From Pegoplata infirma (Eukaryota; Arthropoda; Insecta; Diptera; Anthomyiidae), in contig OY992539.1 in the NCBI GenBank assembly GCA_963921195.1, positions 42,240,299 to 42,304,298 of the forward strand: DNA of 64,000 nucleotides, given 5' to 3'. Below, piece by piece: positions 1-12,349 of the stretch. Position numbers and translations under genes: made by a program. Each line of letters starts with the position of its first letter. Within the stretch, counting starts at the first letter, position 1. The notes under the pieces are model-generated. The model did no database searches, was not told the origin of the DNA, and saw only the letters and a list, made by a program, of their open reading frames with translations.

Positions 1-2350
1 CTTTTTTGAAAAATATGGCTCAAAATTTGGATTTCTTATGTACATTATGAAACAAAAATTTTAATCTTAAAAATCCCGATGCTGATCAGCATCTGTGGAC
101 CAAAATTGCGTTTTTAATTTTTTTACTATTTTTTACAAAACATACTCAACAGTTTGTCAACTTTTGAGACGAATTCGGTAAAAAAATAATTTTTGTCTTA
201 AAAATCCGCACCTGTGGACCAAAACCGCGATTTCGGAATTATTCATAAGCCGTTATCATTAATAAATTACGTTAAAAATTTACCTATGTCGTAAATGAAA
301 TTATAATAATTCATTTTTATTAAAATGCAAAATCCTCTATCTGATCATTTTCATTCATGTACTTAATATTTTTGAGAAACAAAACCCTCTATCTATCCTC
401 TAAAATCCCCAATAGTGCAAAATTTTAAAAACGAATCATATGTGAGATTCAGTAGTTGATTTAAAAAAATATTGTAGAATATCGAATTTTAATTACTCTA
501 ACAATACGCGAAATAAACAGTTTTTTGGCTCTCCTGAAAAGTTGTGTTTTTTTAGATAGAGGGTTTTGAATATAGGCCCTCGATATATATTTTTTTTTTT
601 AATTTTTTAATAGGTTGTTTTAGTTAAAAAAAAATAGCTTATATTAAGTTTTGAATACTATTATTTGAATCCCGCATTATTTTTTGCTTTTTAAGAAGTT
701 TTTTGTATGACAATAAGATTTTCATTGCACACATTTTGTATTTTAGTGCATATTTTGAATTTTTAAGCGCATATTTTCGATTTTTTAGTGCATTAAAATC
801 TCATCCCTACTCATCACAATATAATCAATGATTAAGGCTAATCAATGTTTGCAAACGTCAAATTTATATGAAAATAATCAATGATTAGTATTGATCTTTG
901 ATTAGCTTTTGATAAGTTACCAGCCCTTAGAAATAATATGAAAAAAACAATGTTTTGAATTTCGACACAACATTTTAAGCGTCCCCGATTTTTTAGAGGA
1001 GAAACCGCAACATTTTCTTAAATTTAAAATTTCTTTTACAAAATTTTAAAGGACTCCACTTTTAAAAATATACCTAAGTCACTTAGGTATTTTTACATAA
1101 TTTATTTTTTGTTAAATAACACAAAAACTTGGTAAAATCAATTAAATCTCTTTAAACTTTAAAACGTTTTCTTTTCAATTAAAACACTATCTTTGTCAGA
1201 CTTTTCTTTCATCATAAAAAAATTTTGTAAATGCAAAAAAATTATATCAATGAAATGGAGCGGAAAATGAGTGGGAGGGCTTTAAAGCATGTTGCAAGAA
1301 ACAAAAAAATACCCAAACACGTTAAAATGAAAACGAAATAAGGCACTTTATTTAAATTTATGCAATTCAGTGACTTCAAAGAAAAGTGGTAGACTAACAC
1401 AAGTTGAGATTTCCTGTTTTTTTGTAACAAAAACCACAATTGCAAAAGAAAAATAAGAAGTCAAAGAAATAAAAAAAAAAATCAGCAAGAAAAATTGGAA
1501 AAGTGAAAGTAAAACTAGAGATGAATGGTAAAAAATTGACCAAAAGAAAATGTTGAAAATTATTTTTTTTACTTATTTCTTAAAGATTTTTAATTAAAAT
1601 ATGATTTAAATTCATTTTCATAATTTCATTTGTAACACCAAAAACTCACTTTTGATTTTTGTTTTTTATGTAACTTTTTTTGTAGTGTTTTATGTATTAC
1701 TACACCAAATGTGTTAATTATATATTTTTTTTTGCCCTTTTTTGTGTAATTTTTTTTTTTAAGTAACTCTTTATTTTAAACTTGAGTTATTATTTTTTTT
1801 TTTTTGTTTGTAAATATTTTCTTTTAAAAATATATTTTTTTTTATTATTATTATTTTTATTCACTTTTTAAGGTTGTTAATTTGTTGAAGTTTCTAGCCA
1901 AACTAAATGAATTTGGTAAAATGAAAATATATTTAAAAAAACCCACATCACTCTTTTACTTCTCCAATACGTTAAGGTTTTTAATTTTGTTCACCACTCA
2001 GTGTTGAATAAAAGCACTCAAGTTTTTATTTGGTGAATGAGTAACTTTTTGTTTAAACATGTATTTGGTTTTTAAATGAGTGTATTTTTTTTTTAAATGT
2101 TAATAATAGTGTGTGACTATAATACTATGAGTGTCTGTCTAGTAACAAAAGAAGTTTTCCATTTATTAGAAAAATTTAAAATATTTTCTAGAAATAAATT
2201 TTAATATATAATTATGTTTTAAATATAAATTCCAGCAGGAGAATGTCTAAAAAGGAAATTTACTTAATTTAAACCAATAATATTGTTTTCAAAATTTGTT
2301 AATGACGTTACTTTTTAATTTTTTTCATTGTTTTTTTTTATACTTTTGTT
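1..2350. other. AT-rich stretch, no gene seen
   Basis: No coding pattern is visible. The stretch holds long T and A runs (densest about 1560-1870) and one small foldback at 381-567, whose ends AAAACCCTCTATCTA and TAGATAGAGGGTTTT are inverted copies. The short open frames here are low-complexity and lack family motifs. Confidence 0.6.
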
Positions 2351-2355
2351 TTCAG

Positions 2356-2455
2356 GTCACTAAATTTAAATTCCCTATATCGTCATTTTAGGTGTCCAAT
2401 TAGGCAGGCACTTATTTCAGGCTTATTGTTAGTCGGAACGGGCGTTAACCTCTAG
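2356..2455 (+). CDS. Possible terminal exon of an unknown gene
   Basis: A long T-rich tract ends in TTTTCAG at 2355. It is followed by a frame open for 32 codons, read from 2357, that ends in TAG (2453-2455). The peptide begins SLNLNSLYRHF and ends SGLLLVGTGVNL, with mixed composition unlike the surrounding A/T-rich noise. If real, it is the 3' exon of a + strand gene that begins left of the window. I do not recognise the protein, no partner exon was found, and a chance open stretch beside a chance acceptor cannot be excluded. Confidence 0.2.
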
Positions 2456-2917
2456 TTGCGAACACTGTAAATGTTTCCTGCACTCAAAAAAAAAGTGAAC
2501 TAAAAACTGGGAAAATTAAGTAAATTTTGAGAAAAAGAGGGAATGATTTGGATCCAAACATTTTTATACCCTACACCACACTGTGGTACAGGGTATAATG
2601 AGTTTGTACTGATGTTTGTAACTACCCGAAATATTGGTCCTAGACCCACCTTTTAGTATACCGATCGACTCAGAATCACTTTTTGAGTTGATTTAGCGAT
2701 GTCCGTCGTCCGTCTGTCCGTCCGTCTGTCTGTCCATGTAAACGGTGTAAACACGATGCAGGTCGCAATTTTTAATCAATTGACTTTAAATTTGAAACTT
2801 AAGCCTCTTTTGGCCCAAGGACGAAGCCTATTGAAATTTGAAAAAAATCGGTCCATATTTAGACCTAGCCCCCATACAAAGGTCCTCTTTAGTTTTGGCT
2901 CAAATGACTATAATAAC

Positions 2918-4403
2918 TAGGGAAACCAAAAATATGCTCTAAAAAACACGTTTTATGCGCTTAAAAAATGCTCTTAAAAACGAAAAATATGCTCTAAAAA
3001 CAATAAAAATATGCCCTTAAAAAAATATGTCCCCTTTTTCGAGGTGTTTTTTTGCATATTTTTAGAGAATAGACCCAAAAAATAACGTTATGTGGGGTAG
3101 TTAGAGGCCCGAGTAAAAAAATTGATATGACACAATATATAATTTAATATGGGTTCGTGTCTATTTTGATATAAACTTATACGAAAAATGGTTTCATAAG
3201 ATTTGATCGAACATTATATAATAATATCAGTTTATATAACTTTATATCGACTTTGATACGAGTTTTGGTCTAATCCAATGATATAAAATTATATCCAATT
3301 ATATTAAAATTTATACAATTTTAGAAATCGGATGTTTTTTTTTAGTTTTTAATAAAAAGTTGAAAAATTAAAATAATAAAAATAAGTTGTTCTTTGAAAA
3401 AAACTTAGAAAAATTTCAAAAAATGGAGTCATGTTAAATTTTATATAAAACACTTAGAAAATATTTTCAAAAAAATTTGTCCTTGGAAAAAACTTAGAAA
3501 AATTTTAAAAAATGGAGTTATATAAAATTTTATATAAAACACTTAGAAAATATTTTCGATAAAAAAAATGTTCCTTGAAAAAAACTTAGAAAAAATGTAA
3601 AAGATGGAATCATATAAAATTTTATATAAAACACTTAGAAAATATTCGTGATAAAAAAGTGGTGCTTGGAAAAGTCTTAGAAAAATAAAAAAAATATGAA
3701 GTCATATGAAATTTTATATAAAACACTTTGAAAATATTAAAAAATAATGGAGGCATATAAAATTTTATATAAAACACTTAGAAATTTAAAATGATGCATG
3801 GGACCAGATGTTGCAACATATAGTTATGTATGGCGATATCTTAATAAAATCCCACATCAAAATTTATTATATAAATTTATCTTGCAATACATAGTGTCAC
3901 ACATGATCATATATCAAATAATATGACTATATAAAAGTATATAAGATCATATTAAATTATTTTTACTCGGGGGGTTAATATGGGTTAATGAAGCAAAAAC
4001 AGGTCAAAGCGTTATCAATCGTCAGAACCCCGTTATTTTGGAAAAAAAACATTTCAATCCACTTACAAAATTAAAAAAAAAAATTCATCCCACAAAAATA
4101 AAAAAATTTTAAAAATAAGTGAAAAATTGAAAAACAAATTCTCTAAAAATAAAAGAATGCTCTAAAAAGTGAAAAAATGCTCTAAAACTTGAAAAAATGC
4201 TATAAAAATATGCTCTTATGTTAAAATATGCTCTAAAACCTAAAATATGCTAAAATATGCTCTTAAGGCAAAATATGCAAAAATATGCTCTAACAAATCA
4301 ATGCCAGATTTCTTAAAATCTTCTGAAACGGATAAATACCTTACCCATTTATCAATACCAAGCGCAGGAAAAAACATGATACTGCATATTTTTGGTTTCC
4401 CTG
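2918..4403. mobile_element. hAT-like MITE with 8-bp TSD ATAATAAC
   Basis: Perfect 8-bp direct repeats ATAATAAC (2910-2917 and 4404-4411) flank the TIRs TAGGGAAACC and GGTTTCCCTG. An 8-bp TSD with CAGGG/TAGGG ends is typical of hAT elements. Both subterminal regions carry many copies of ATATGCTCTAAAA, as expected of repeated transposase-binding sites. No transposase frame is present, so it is non-autonomous. It sits inside the GTCC element and itself holds a further insert at 3109-3970. Confidence 0.8.
3109..3970. mobile_element. CCGAGTAAAA element with ~120-bp internal repeats
   Basis: The ends CCGAGTAAAA and TTTTACTCGG are inverted. The interior has about five imperfect repeats of roughly 110-120 bp containing AAAACACTTAGAAAATATT and CTTGGAAAAAACTTAG. 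A related copy surrounds 19593-22727 and ends in the same TTTTTACTCGG. A fragment lies at about 13330-13400. No clear TSD was found and nothing is encoded. Confidence 0.6.
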
Positions 4404-4812
4404 ATAATAACCGTGTTATAATAGGTAACTTTTCAAAATTTGGCAGGTAAACGTGTTTTGTCTTCACAAATCACCATTCCGAATTTTAAAGAAATCGGAA
4501 CAGTTATTCTTGTAGCCCCCATACAAACCACCTTCCCGATTTTCACATAAATCTCTCAAATTTCATGAAAATATAAAATATTTAATAAATATTTTGTTTG
4601 TGTATGTTAAACGCGTACTTAAATAACCTTATCAAATCTGGTAATCATCGGACCAGTTTTGGACTTAGGCCCCTTGTGAAAATTTCGCCCGATATTCAGT
4701 TAAAGCGGTTTATTGTCAACAAATAGAAGTCTATTTCACTCAAATTTGATTTGTGAGTGTTTTTTACACTTATTAAAAATTTGACAATATACAGATCTAA
4801 TCGGTCCATCGT

Positions 4813-5824
4813 ACTGTGGTTCCAAATCCAAATCTAGGTGGACAAAAGTCTAAAAAGTTTGAACCTCTAAATTAAAAAACGGTGGGTGTTTTAAATAGCT
4901 AACAACATGCCTAGACTAGACGCAAAATATTTTGATTAAATAAGGGGTTTAACTTTGTCCCCGCAGCACTAGAACATTAATGTTTGATCACGCAAATGTT
5001 TGTAATTAAAAACTAAGGAAATCAATACAAAACTAAGTAGCTTATACCAAGTGAATTATTTGCAGGAGATTGCCGTGAATTGTTTTTTATATAGCCATGG
5101 GTATATACTTCTCAAACAAATTTTCATGGGTTCGAAATTTTTTCGCGATTTCTTAATATCGGTTTTTGAAGTTAGGGTTATAAGTAAAAAAAAAAAAAAA
5201 GATTTTCAATATTTCAAAGCTTGCCAAAAAAAACCGCTCCAAGTTGCGGGCAAGCCACTATATACATCTCTTAAAGTAACTATCAGAGAGTATGTTTCAT
5301 CTTTCATCTCATCCAGCGGCGTCCAGCTGCATTTTTTATAGCGGTTTTAAAAAAGTAATTTTTTCTGCAATTTTTATAACTCTCAAGAAACTGCTTATAA
5401 TATTCAGGATCTTCTGCACATATTTTTGCAACAGTATTTTCTATAATTGTTATCTCACATATTTTTCTTTTCCCGCCACTCTAGAAGCACAAAAAGGATT
5501 TAATTCGAACATTCTAAAAAACTACACATTAAAAGTAATTCGACATAGCTGGGCTTTACTGTAATGCTCAGAAAAGCTTTTTATATCATTTTTAAATACT
5601 TCCTTTAAATTTAGTGCCCTAAAGTAGCAAAAAGTAATTTACTTTTTCCAGTTTTAGCGAAAAGTCCAATTAAGTTGAAGCTATTTTAGTGAAACCCACT
5701 GTATTTTCAAAAATATTGAAGCTACAATATTTAAAAGCATTTTTTTGGAATCAGCGACCCCAAAAACATAAAATATCATGGTTAGATACTTTAGTCCACC
5801 TAGTTTTGGAATCGGAACCACAGT
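4813..5824. mobile_element. Foldback insert ACTGTGGTTCC...GGAACCACAGT
   Basis: Inverted ends lie at 4813-4823 and 5814-5824, followed inward by AGGTGGAC / GTCCACCT. It interrupts the GTCC element between sequences that are adjacent in the copy at 50218. Two overlapping open frames of 90-96 codons inside (5051-5341, 5292-5564) are not recognisable proteins, and I do not call them genes. Confidence 0.55.
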
Positions 5825-6103
5825 GCATCGGTCCCATTTTCCGAGAAACTCTGGTGTAGGGTATTATATGGTCGGTCTTGACCGACTATAATTTTCTTAC
5901 TTGGTTTTATTGGTTTTAGTTAAAATTTTTCCCAAAAATAAGTTAAACAAAGTCATTTAATTTTACGCCAATTTTAACTAAAAAATGGGAAAAATTATAT
6001 TACACTTTAGTTCTTTCACATTTTAGCACAAGACCCTGGACCCATAGGTCCAGACCCTGTTGACTCGAGACCCCGTTGGGTCCTTTAAGGGTAGCCATAA
6101 ATT

Positions 6104-6292
6104 TTGACCCAAAACTTTTGTCCGTTTCGCTCTACCTTGCTTAGTTTTTGCGATACGGTAACACCAACAGCCAATATTAAACATGAACCGGATGATACAC
6201 GTCTGAAAGTAGAGATCAAATGGAATAAAACTGCGTTTACAGTTTTTAATTTCGTCATCCAGTTTCCTTTTAAAAGGACTTCAAAGTTTTAG
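6104..6292 (+). pseudogene. Exon-like fragment, unknown
   Basis: The segment has a more even base composition than its surroundings. It encodes a run containing DTVTPTANIKHEPDDTRLK and VEIKWNKTAFTVFNFV before TAG at 6290-6292. A possible acceptor (CTTGCTTAG) precedes the frame about 18 codons in. A second short coding-like run lies at about 6348-6410. I do not recognise a family. It may be a decayed host exon or part of a transposon; 5904-6496 otherwise shows nothing. Confidence 0.15.
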
Positions 6293-6496
6293 AGGACTAA
6301 ATTTTGTAAAATATTTTTGAAATATGTATTTGTAGTTGTCCTAGTATGACGCTGGTGATGGCAAATGAAAGAGGAGGATCTCCCCTAATTTTTGCCATAT
6401 CAGGATAAAAGGATGTGAATAAAGTTATTTTAAAACTTTATCAAAATATTTTGTTGAAAATTTTGAATGATATTGAAGGATACTTTTTTGACAGGA

Positions 6497-7822
6497 CGTA
6501 ACTTGACTCACACTCACTCATGCTCACGGCAGAAATTTTCGTATCACGCACACTCGCGTGCTAACATATTTTTTCTATTCACAATCATGTGAGTAAATTT
6601 TATACAACTCACACGCACGTGCACTCACACGAGCTTCACTCACTATCACGTTGACTCACATTCACAAAACTTTTATTAATAAAAAATTAAAAATCAAAAA
6701 TTTAACAACATTTAAAGCAAAATTAAAAGTTTAGCCTAATTTCACATTTTGTATACCCTCCACTCTAGTGATAGAGGGTATATATAAGTTTGTCATTCCG
6801 CTTGCAACACCTCGAAATATTGGTCTATGACCCCATAAAGAATATATATTCATTATCCTCGATCGATTTTAAGACGATCTAGCGATGTCTGTCTGTTGAA
6901 AACACGCTAACTTTTAAAAGACTCTACGGAGGCTCCTGAAGTTTGGCATATATGTTGGGCATTTACCTGGTCAGGTTGGTATTGCAATTCAGCAAAATCG
7001 GTCCAGTGGTTTAAAAGCTATGAGAAAAATACTGAATTTCGGCAAGGGTTTCTCGTGAATTTACGAGATAAAACCCATGCTAACTGTCTAAAGGCAATTC
7101 TGAGGCTGCTGAAGCTTGGCTAATATATTTGTCGTTCTCCTGTTCTAGTTCGTATTGAATTTCAGCCAAATCGGTCTGGTGGATCAAAAGTTATTAGCAA
7201 AACCCTGAATTTCAGATTAGTTTCACCTTAATTTTTTTTACACTCAAAAAAAAAATTTAGTAAATTATTTATTTTTTGAAATATTTCTAATCAAAAATTT
7301 TATATTTTTCAAAATAAATCACGCAAGCTCACACAAAAAAATCGACTCACGCACACTCACTCATGCAAAAATCTTGCTCTTTTCAGCCAAATCGGTCTAG
7401 TGGATCAAAAGTTATTAGCAAAACCCTGAATTTCAGATTAGTTGCACCTTAATTTCATGTGTTGAAAAACCGTTAAACATATTTTTAAAACATTGGTAAG
7501 TCACAAAAATATTTTACAACGTATTTTCGTCACTCAAAAATATTTTTACACTAAAAAAAAAATACACTCGAAAAAAGTTTTACACTCAAAAAAAAAAAAA
7601 ATTTGTAAATTATTTATTTTTTGAAATATTTCTAATCAAAAATTTTATTTTTTTCAAAATAAATCACGCAAACTCACACAAAAGAATCGACTCACGCACA
7701 CTCACTCATGCAAAAATCTTGCTCACGGACACTCACTCACGCAATTTTTTCCCCACTCACTCACAATCACGTGATTAAAATTGAGTTCAATCACGTGAAT
7801 CACGCATTGCTTATGTGCTCAT
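6497..7822. mobile_element. Degenerate CACTCA-rich MITE with a second GTCC-type insert
   Basis: Dense CACTCAC/CACGTGA motifs at 6500-6660 and 7325-7800 match the intact copy at 39608-40206. The right end continues at 10601-10615 beyond the 7823-10600 insertion. Inside, 6752-7240 is a relative of the GTCC elements (ATACCCTCCACT start, GATGTCTGTC core). A segment of roughly 230-340 bp (beginning CAGCCAAATCGGTCT) is present twice, from about 7165 and about 7385, a local tandem duplication. Confidence 0.6.
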
Positions 7823-10600
7823 TAGGTCGGATCGAGAAATGCTTTTTCACGAATTTCGCTTGGGCGCTATGCGGGATTGGTAAAACTAGATGCCAAAACG
7901 ATGTGGTTAAAATTTCAGGAAGATCGCCCTTCATCTAGGGTTGCCCCTCCAGCGCTGAAGTTTCAACTTTTTTAAGCCAAAGAGCATTTTTTTAAAAAAT
8001 TGTCAAAAATTCAAATTTGATCAGATCTTCTTAATTTTGGATTTTATGTGGTCTAGTTAATCACATCTAGTTATATTTTTAATATCAGCTTAATACGATA
8101 TCGCTAACCTCCCAAAACCAGAGGTGGAAAAGTATACTTACATTTTGGAGAAACCCGAAAAGCAATTTTTTGCAATTATGTAAAAAAAAACACATTAAAA
8201 TTGCAAAATATGATTTTTTTCTTTTCGACTTGGAAAATATACTACTCAAGGATTCCAAAACCGTTAAAACCAAAAAATACGAAATTCTTGAACGGCGTGT
8301 GGACCAATCTGAACTCACGATATTTTCAAAAAATTTTAAATTTTTTTTACAAAATATGTCATATTTTCCTATAAAAGATAATTTCATTAAAATTTAAGAG
8401 ATCATTAACCCTTGTCGACATGGGGTCATATATGTCCCACACAAAAAATAGTTTTTTACCAATTACAAATAGATTAAAATTGAAAACTTTTATGAGTTTA
8501 GCGGATCATATTACGTATACAAAAAATATTCGCGGTTAGTTCGCATTTTCATTTAGGAATTCTCTTTTCGAGGTAGGGACTTTATATATGCAGCTGCATG
8601 CGCACCATGTTACGCATTTGCATGAGCAAATATCGAAGAGTTTTTGTCCAAAATCATGGTACCTCTTTTTTGATAATTTTAAATGTTTTTTTGAACTGTT
8701 CCAACTTACAACGGAATACCTTAAGCTTTCCAATAACATATTTTGGAGAAATTGTTGGAATTGTTGTTTTTTCCCATATAGATAAAATGTCTTTCGCTAG
8801 AGGCTTGGCAATACTCATAAAAGTCAGATCATTCCCTTTTTATACCCTCCAACTACAGTATGGGGGTATACTCACTTTGTCATTCCGTGTGTAACGCATC
8901 GAAATATCGGTCGGGGACCCCATAAAGTATATATATTATTGATCAGTGATCGATTCTAAGACATTCTACTGATGTCCGTCCGTCCGTCCGTCTGTCCGTC
9001 CGTCTGTAGTTAACACGATGCAGTCCAAAATAAAAAAGCTAGACCCCTCAAGTTTGGCATAAATATGTCTTATGCTCCTAGGCAGGTTAAATTCGGAAAT
9101 GGGCCAAATCGGACCAGGGGGAAAAAGTTCCCCCTTGAAGGACTGAAGCAACCTCTTAAAAATGGTATTTTTTTCTGACGTTTTTTTGTATTTTTGTGAA
9201 CCAAATGAGAAATTTTTATGTTCGTAGAAGTTTATAGTCCTGCGCTTGGACCTAGGGGATTAAAAAATGTTGCTTTTTTTGCCCCGCCCCTTTTTTATGG
9301 GCGTGGATAAAAAAATAATTTAAATAATTATAAAACTATAATACTTTAGTGCACAAAGCAGACAAAAATGAACTTGTAAACATATACCGTGAGAGCCATG
9401 GAGTCACCCCAGCTCACCGACCCCTTCCTTCCCCCCCCCCCCCCCTTAAAACAACGCCCCTGTCAAACATTTTTTTTTATTTTTTTACATGTTGGAGGGT
9501 ATAATAGATTCGGCACAGCCGAATTTAACACTCTCACTTGTTTAACTTTATTTTGAATGAAGCAATATCCTTTCGATACATCGGAAAATGTTGGTAGTTG
9601 GTTTACGGGTAGTTTATTGGCCTTACCGAAAATTGGACAATTTATATTTTTATTACGAATAGGCGACATTTTAAAGACTGCGACTAACTTTTTTAAATTA
9701 ATTTTTTATTGCTTTGCAAAAGTTATATGACATTAGTAAAACCTAAGCCTACTATTAAAATCCATTTTTTATATTTCGCACAGGTTAAAGATGAAATTGG
9801 ATTTGATTTTTTTTTAAATAATTCGAATAATAGTAGTCTACAACGAAAATGCGAACTAACAGCGAATTTTTTTTGTATATGTAATATGATCCGCTAAACT
9901 CATAAATGTTTTCAATTTTAATCTATTTGTAATTGGTAAAAAAAAAAAAATTTTATATGACCCCATCTCGACAAGGGTTAACGATCTCTTAAATTTTAAT
10001 GAGATTATCTTTAATAGAAAAATATGACAAATTTAGTAAAAAAATTGTAAAATATAGAACAATATAGCAAAAAAAATGTATAAAATAAATTTCTTGAAAA
10101 TATCGTAAGTTGAGATTGGTCCACACGCCGATCAAGAATTTCGTATTTTTTGGTTTTAACGGTTTTGGAATCCTTGAGTAGTCTATTTTCAAAGTCGAAA
10201 AGAAAAAAATCATATTTTGCAATTTTTATGTGTTTTTTTTTACATAATTGCAAAAAATTGCTTTTCGGGTTTCTCCAAAATGTAAGTATACTTTTCCACC
10301 TCTGGTTTTGGGAGGTTAGCGATATCGTATTAAGCTGATATTAAAAATATAACTAGATGTGATTAACTAGACCACATAAAATCCAAAATTAAGAAGATCT
10401 GATCAAATTTGAATTTTTGACAATTTTTTAAAAAAATGCTCTTTGGCTTAAAAAAGTTGAAACTTCAGCGCTGGAGGGGCAACCCTAGATGAAGGGCGAT
10501 CTTCCTGAAATTTTAACCACATCGTTTTGGCATCTAGTTTTACCAATCCCGCATAGCGCCCAAGCGAAATTCGTGAAAAAGCATTTCTCGATCCGACCTA
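7823..10600. mobile_element. Long foldback hAT-like element, TSD GTGCTCAT
   Basis: Perfect 8-bp repeats GTGCTCAT (7815-7822 and 10601-10608) flank ends TAGGTCGGATCGAG and CTCGATCCGACCTA. The arms are inverted copies of about 740 bp each (7823 to ~8560 and ~9845 to 10600) separated by a spacer holding a GTCC element (8842-9542). The open frames at 8085-8397 and 9989-10338 are mirror images of the same arm sequence and not genes. No transposase is seen. Confidence 0.8.
8842..9542 (+). mobile_element. GTCC element, second subfamily
   Basis: It starts ATACCCTCCAACTA and ends GTTGGAGGGTATAATAGATTCGG. A GTCC/GTCT microsatellite lies at 8973-9006, after ATTCTACTGATGTCC. A 14-15 base C run lies at about 9432-9446. 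It occupies the spacer of the 7823-10600 foldback. Related fragments lie at 6752-7240, 11511-12243, 22728-24410 and 31790-31880. Confidence 0.6.
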
Positions 10601-10733
10601 GTGCTCATCTCTACTTTGGACTACAAATATTCTCCGTTTTACCCCAAATAAGTGTTACACTAATCTACTAATGTCAAGTAGTAATGCTATAACAACACTT
10701 ACTCATTGAAGCCACTTGCAAACATATTTACAT

Positions 10734-12341
10734 TAGGGTAACACGAATAATGACTTTTTTTAAATTTTGTCGATCGCCGAGCAAATTATGCTTCGTTTTG
10801 GTCTAAAAACTCTACACTCAAAAAAAAAACCTTGTAAAATGACAAGAAAAATTTTTAACTTTTATTTTTTGCTACCTCCTATTTGATAAGAATTTCTTGT
10901 AATTTTACTAGCATTTTATCAATAAACTTGTAAATTTACAATTTTTATGACGCGATAAAACTTACAAGGAGGTGTTGTGATTTTACTAGATTTTTAGCGA
11001 CCTCTTATTTTACGAGAATAGTACAAATTACGAGGTTTTTTTGTTATTTTACAAGCTTTTTACCAATAAAATATAAAATTTACAACTTTTTTGGCAAAAT
11101 AAAACTTACAAGAAATTCTCGTGAATTTACTAAATTTTTTTGTAAAAAATGTTGGAAATTTGTTAACTTACAAAAAAAATTGTTAAATTACAAAAAAAAA
11201 AAATTAAATTTTGATCGATATTTTTTTTTTTTTTGAACAAGGAAAACTGCCAAATATTGGTAAAATGGGATTACGAGACTTTTTCTAGTAATTTAACAAA
11301 GTTTTTTTTTTTGTGTGTATGTTTAAATTTCCTTGGACAAAATTAACCCGTGCCTTTGGGGGGTTAAATTTTCATGAAAAGCAACATCTCAACTAAAATC
11401 CTTGCTTGTCTAGACTAAAAAGCAAAAAATTAGAGTAATACACCAACTGCCCAAATTTTTTTTGAAGTCAATTTTAAAGCGGAAGGGTTTATCCCACCAA
11501 AATGATTTAAAACAAGTAGAAAAGTTAAATTCGACTTGGTCGAATTTATGAATACAATGCCATTTTAAGTGATAGTAAGTGATAGTAAATTTTTTTACGT
11601 GAAAAAAATAATGTTTTTGATTAGAAATATTTTATTTTGTGTAAAAAAAACTTTTTTTTTAAGTAATTTTTGAAAAAAAGAAAAAAATAATTTACTAAAT
11701 TTTTTTTGAGTTTAAAATTTTTTTCGACTATATTTTTTTTTATTTTAGTGTAAAAATATGTTTTAAAAACATTGGTAAGTCACAAAAATATTTTACAACG
11801 TATTTTTGTCACTTACCAATGTTTTTAAAACATGTTTGACGGGTTTTCAACACGTGAATTTAAGGTGAAACTAATCTGAAATTCACGGTTTTGCTAAAAA
11901 CTTTTGAGCCACTAGACCGATTTAGCTCAAATTTAATTCAAACTAGGCCAGGGGAACGACAAATATATATGCCAAGCTTCAGCAGCCTCAGCATTGCCTT
12001 TCGAAAGTTAGCGTGTTTTATATCTCGTAATTTCACGAAAAACCCTTGCCGAAATTCAGTATTTTGCTCATAACTTTTGAACCACTGTACTGATATCGCT
12101 GGATTGCAATACCAACCTGATTAGGTAAATGCCCAGCATATATGCCAAACTTCAGGAGCCTCCGTAAAGTCTTTGAAAAGTTAACGTGTTTTCAACAGAC
12201 AGACGGACGGACATCGCTAGATCGTCTTAAAATCGATCAAGGGTCAGATTTTGCTAAAAATTTAAACATAGAGTTTTTAGATCAAAACGAACGATAGTTT
12301 GCCCGACAATCTGCGAAATTTGAAAAATTCGTTCCACCCTA
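10734..12341. mobile_element. TAGGGT-ended hAT-like element
   Basis: The ends begin TAGGGTAACACGAAT and close with ATTCGTTCCACCCTA. They are flanked by ATTTACAT (10726-10733) and ATGTACAT (12342-12349), an 8-bp duplication with one mismatch. The TIR similarity extends about 80 bp inward, to TCTAAAAACTCTA on both sides. Its middle is filled by a CACTCAAAAA MITE (10813-11320) and a reversed GTCC element (about 11511-12243). Confidence 0.65.
10813..11320. mobile_element. ACACTCAAAAA/TTGTGTGT MITE
   Basis: This dispersed family has A-run ends (ACACTCAAAAAAAA), then motifs such as CTTGTAAAATGACAAG and repeated TTTTACAAG/CTTGTAAAA words. It closes with TTTTTTTGTGTGTA. Other copies lie at 14279-15235, 19200-19592, 23650-24255, 27313-27785 and 30953-31738. 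The whole length is rich in short inverted words and encodes nothing. Confidence 0.6.
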
Positions 12342-12349
12342 ATGTACAT

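Larger units (their letters stand above)
2562..5903 (-). mobile_element. mini-me-like GTCC element, interrupted
   Basis: The ends match, in reverse, the uninterrupted copy at 50218-51077: the start reads ATACCCTACACC and the end CGGTCTTGACCGACTATAA. A GTCC/GTCT microsatellite lies at about 2701-2735, next to the conserved GATTTAGCGATGTCCGTC core. The copy is split by insertions at 2918-4403 and 4813-5824. GTCY microsatellites inside dispersed elements are a known trait of dipteran mini-me elements; that family name is by resemblance only. No encoded enzyme is seen. Confidence 0.65.

Noticed and set aside
5051..5564. Two overlapping 90-96 codon genes
   Set aside because: They lie inside a foldback insert, contain A-runs and have no recognisable motif.
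6104..6292. Intact gene
   Set aside because: Too short, no partner exons with matching phase; kept only as an exon-like fragment with low confidence.
8085..10338. Paired frames of 62-100 codons on both strands
   Set aside because: They are the same foldback-arm sequence seen twice in mirror orientation, low-complexity and without recognisable domains.
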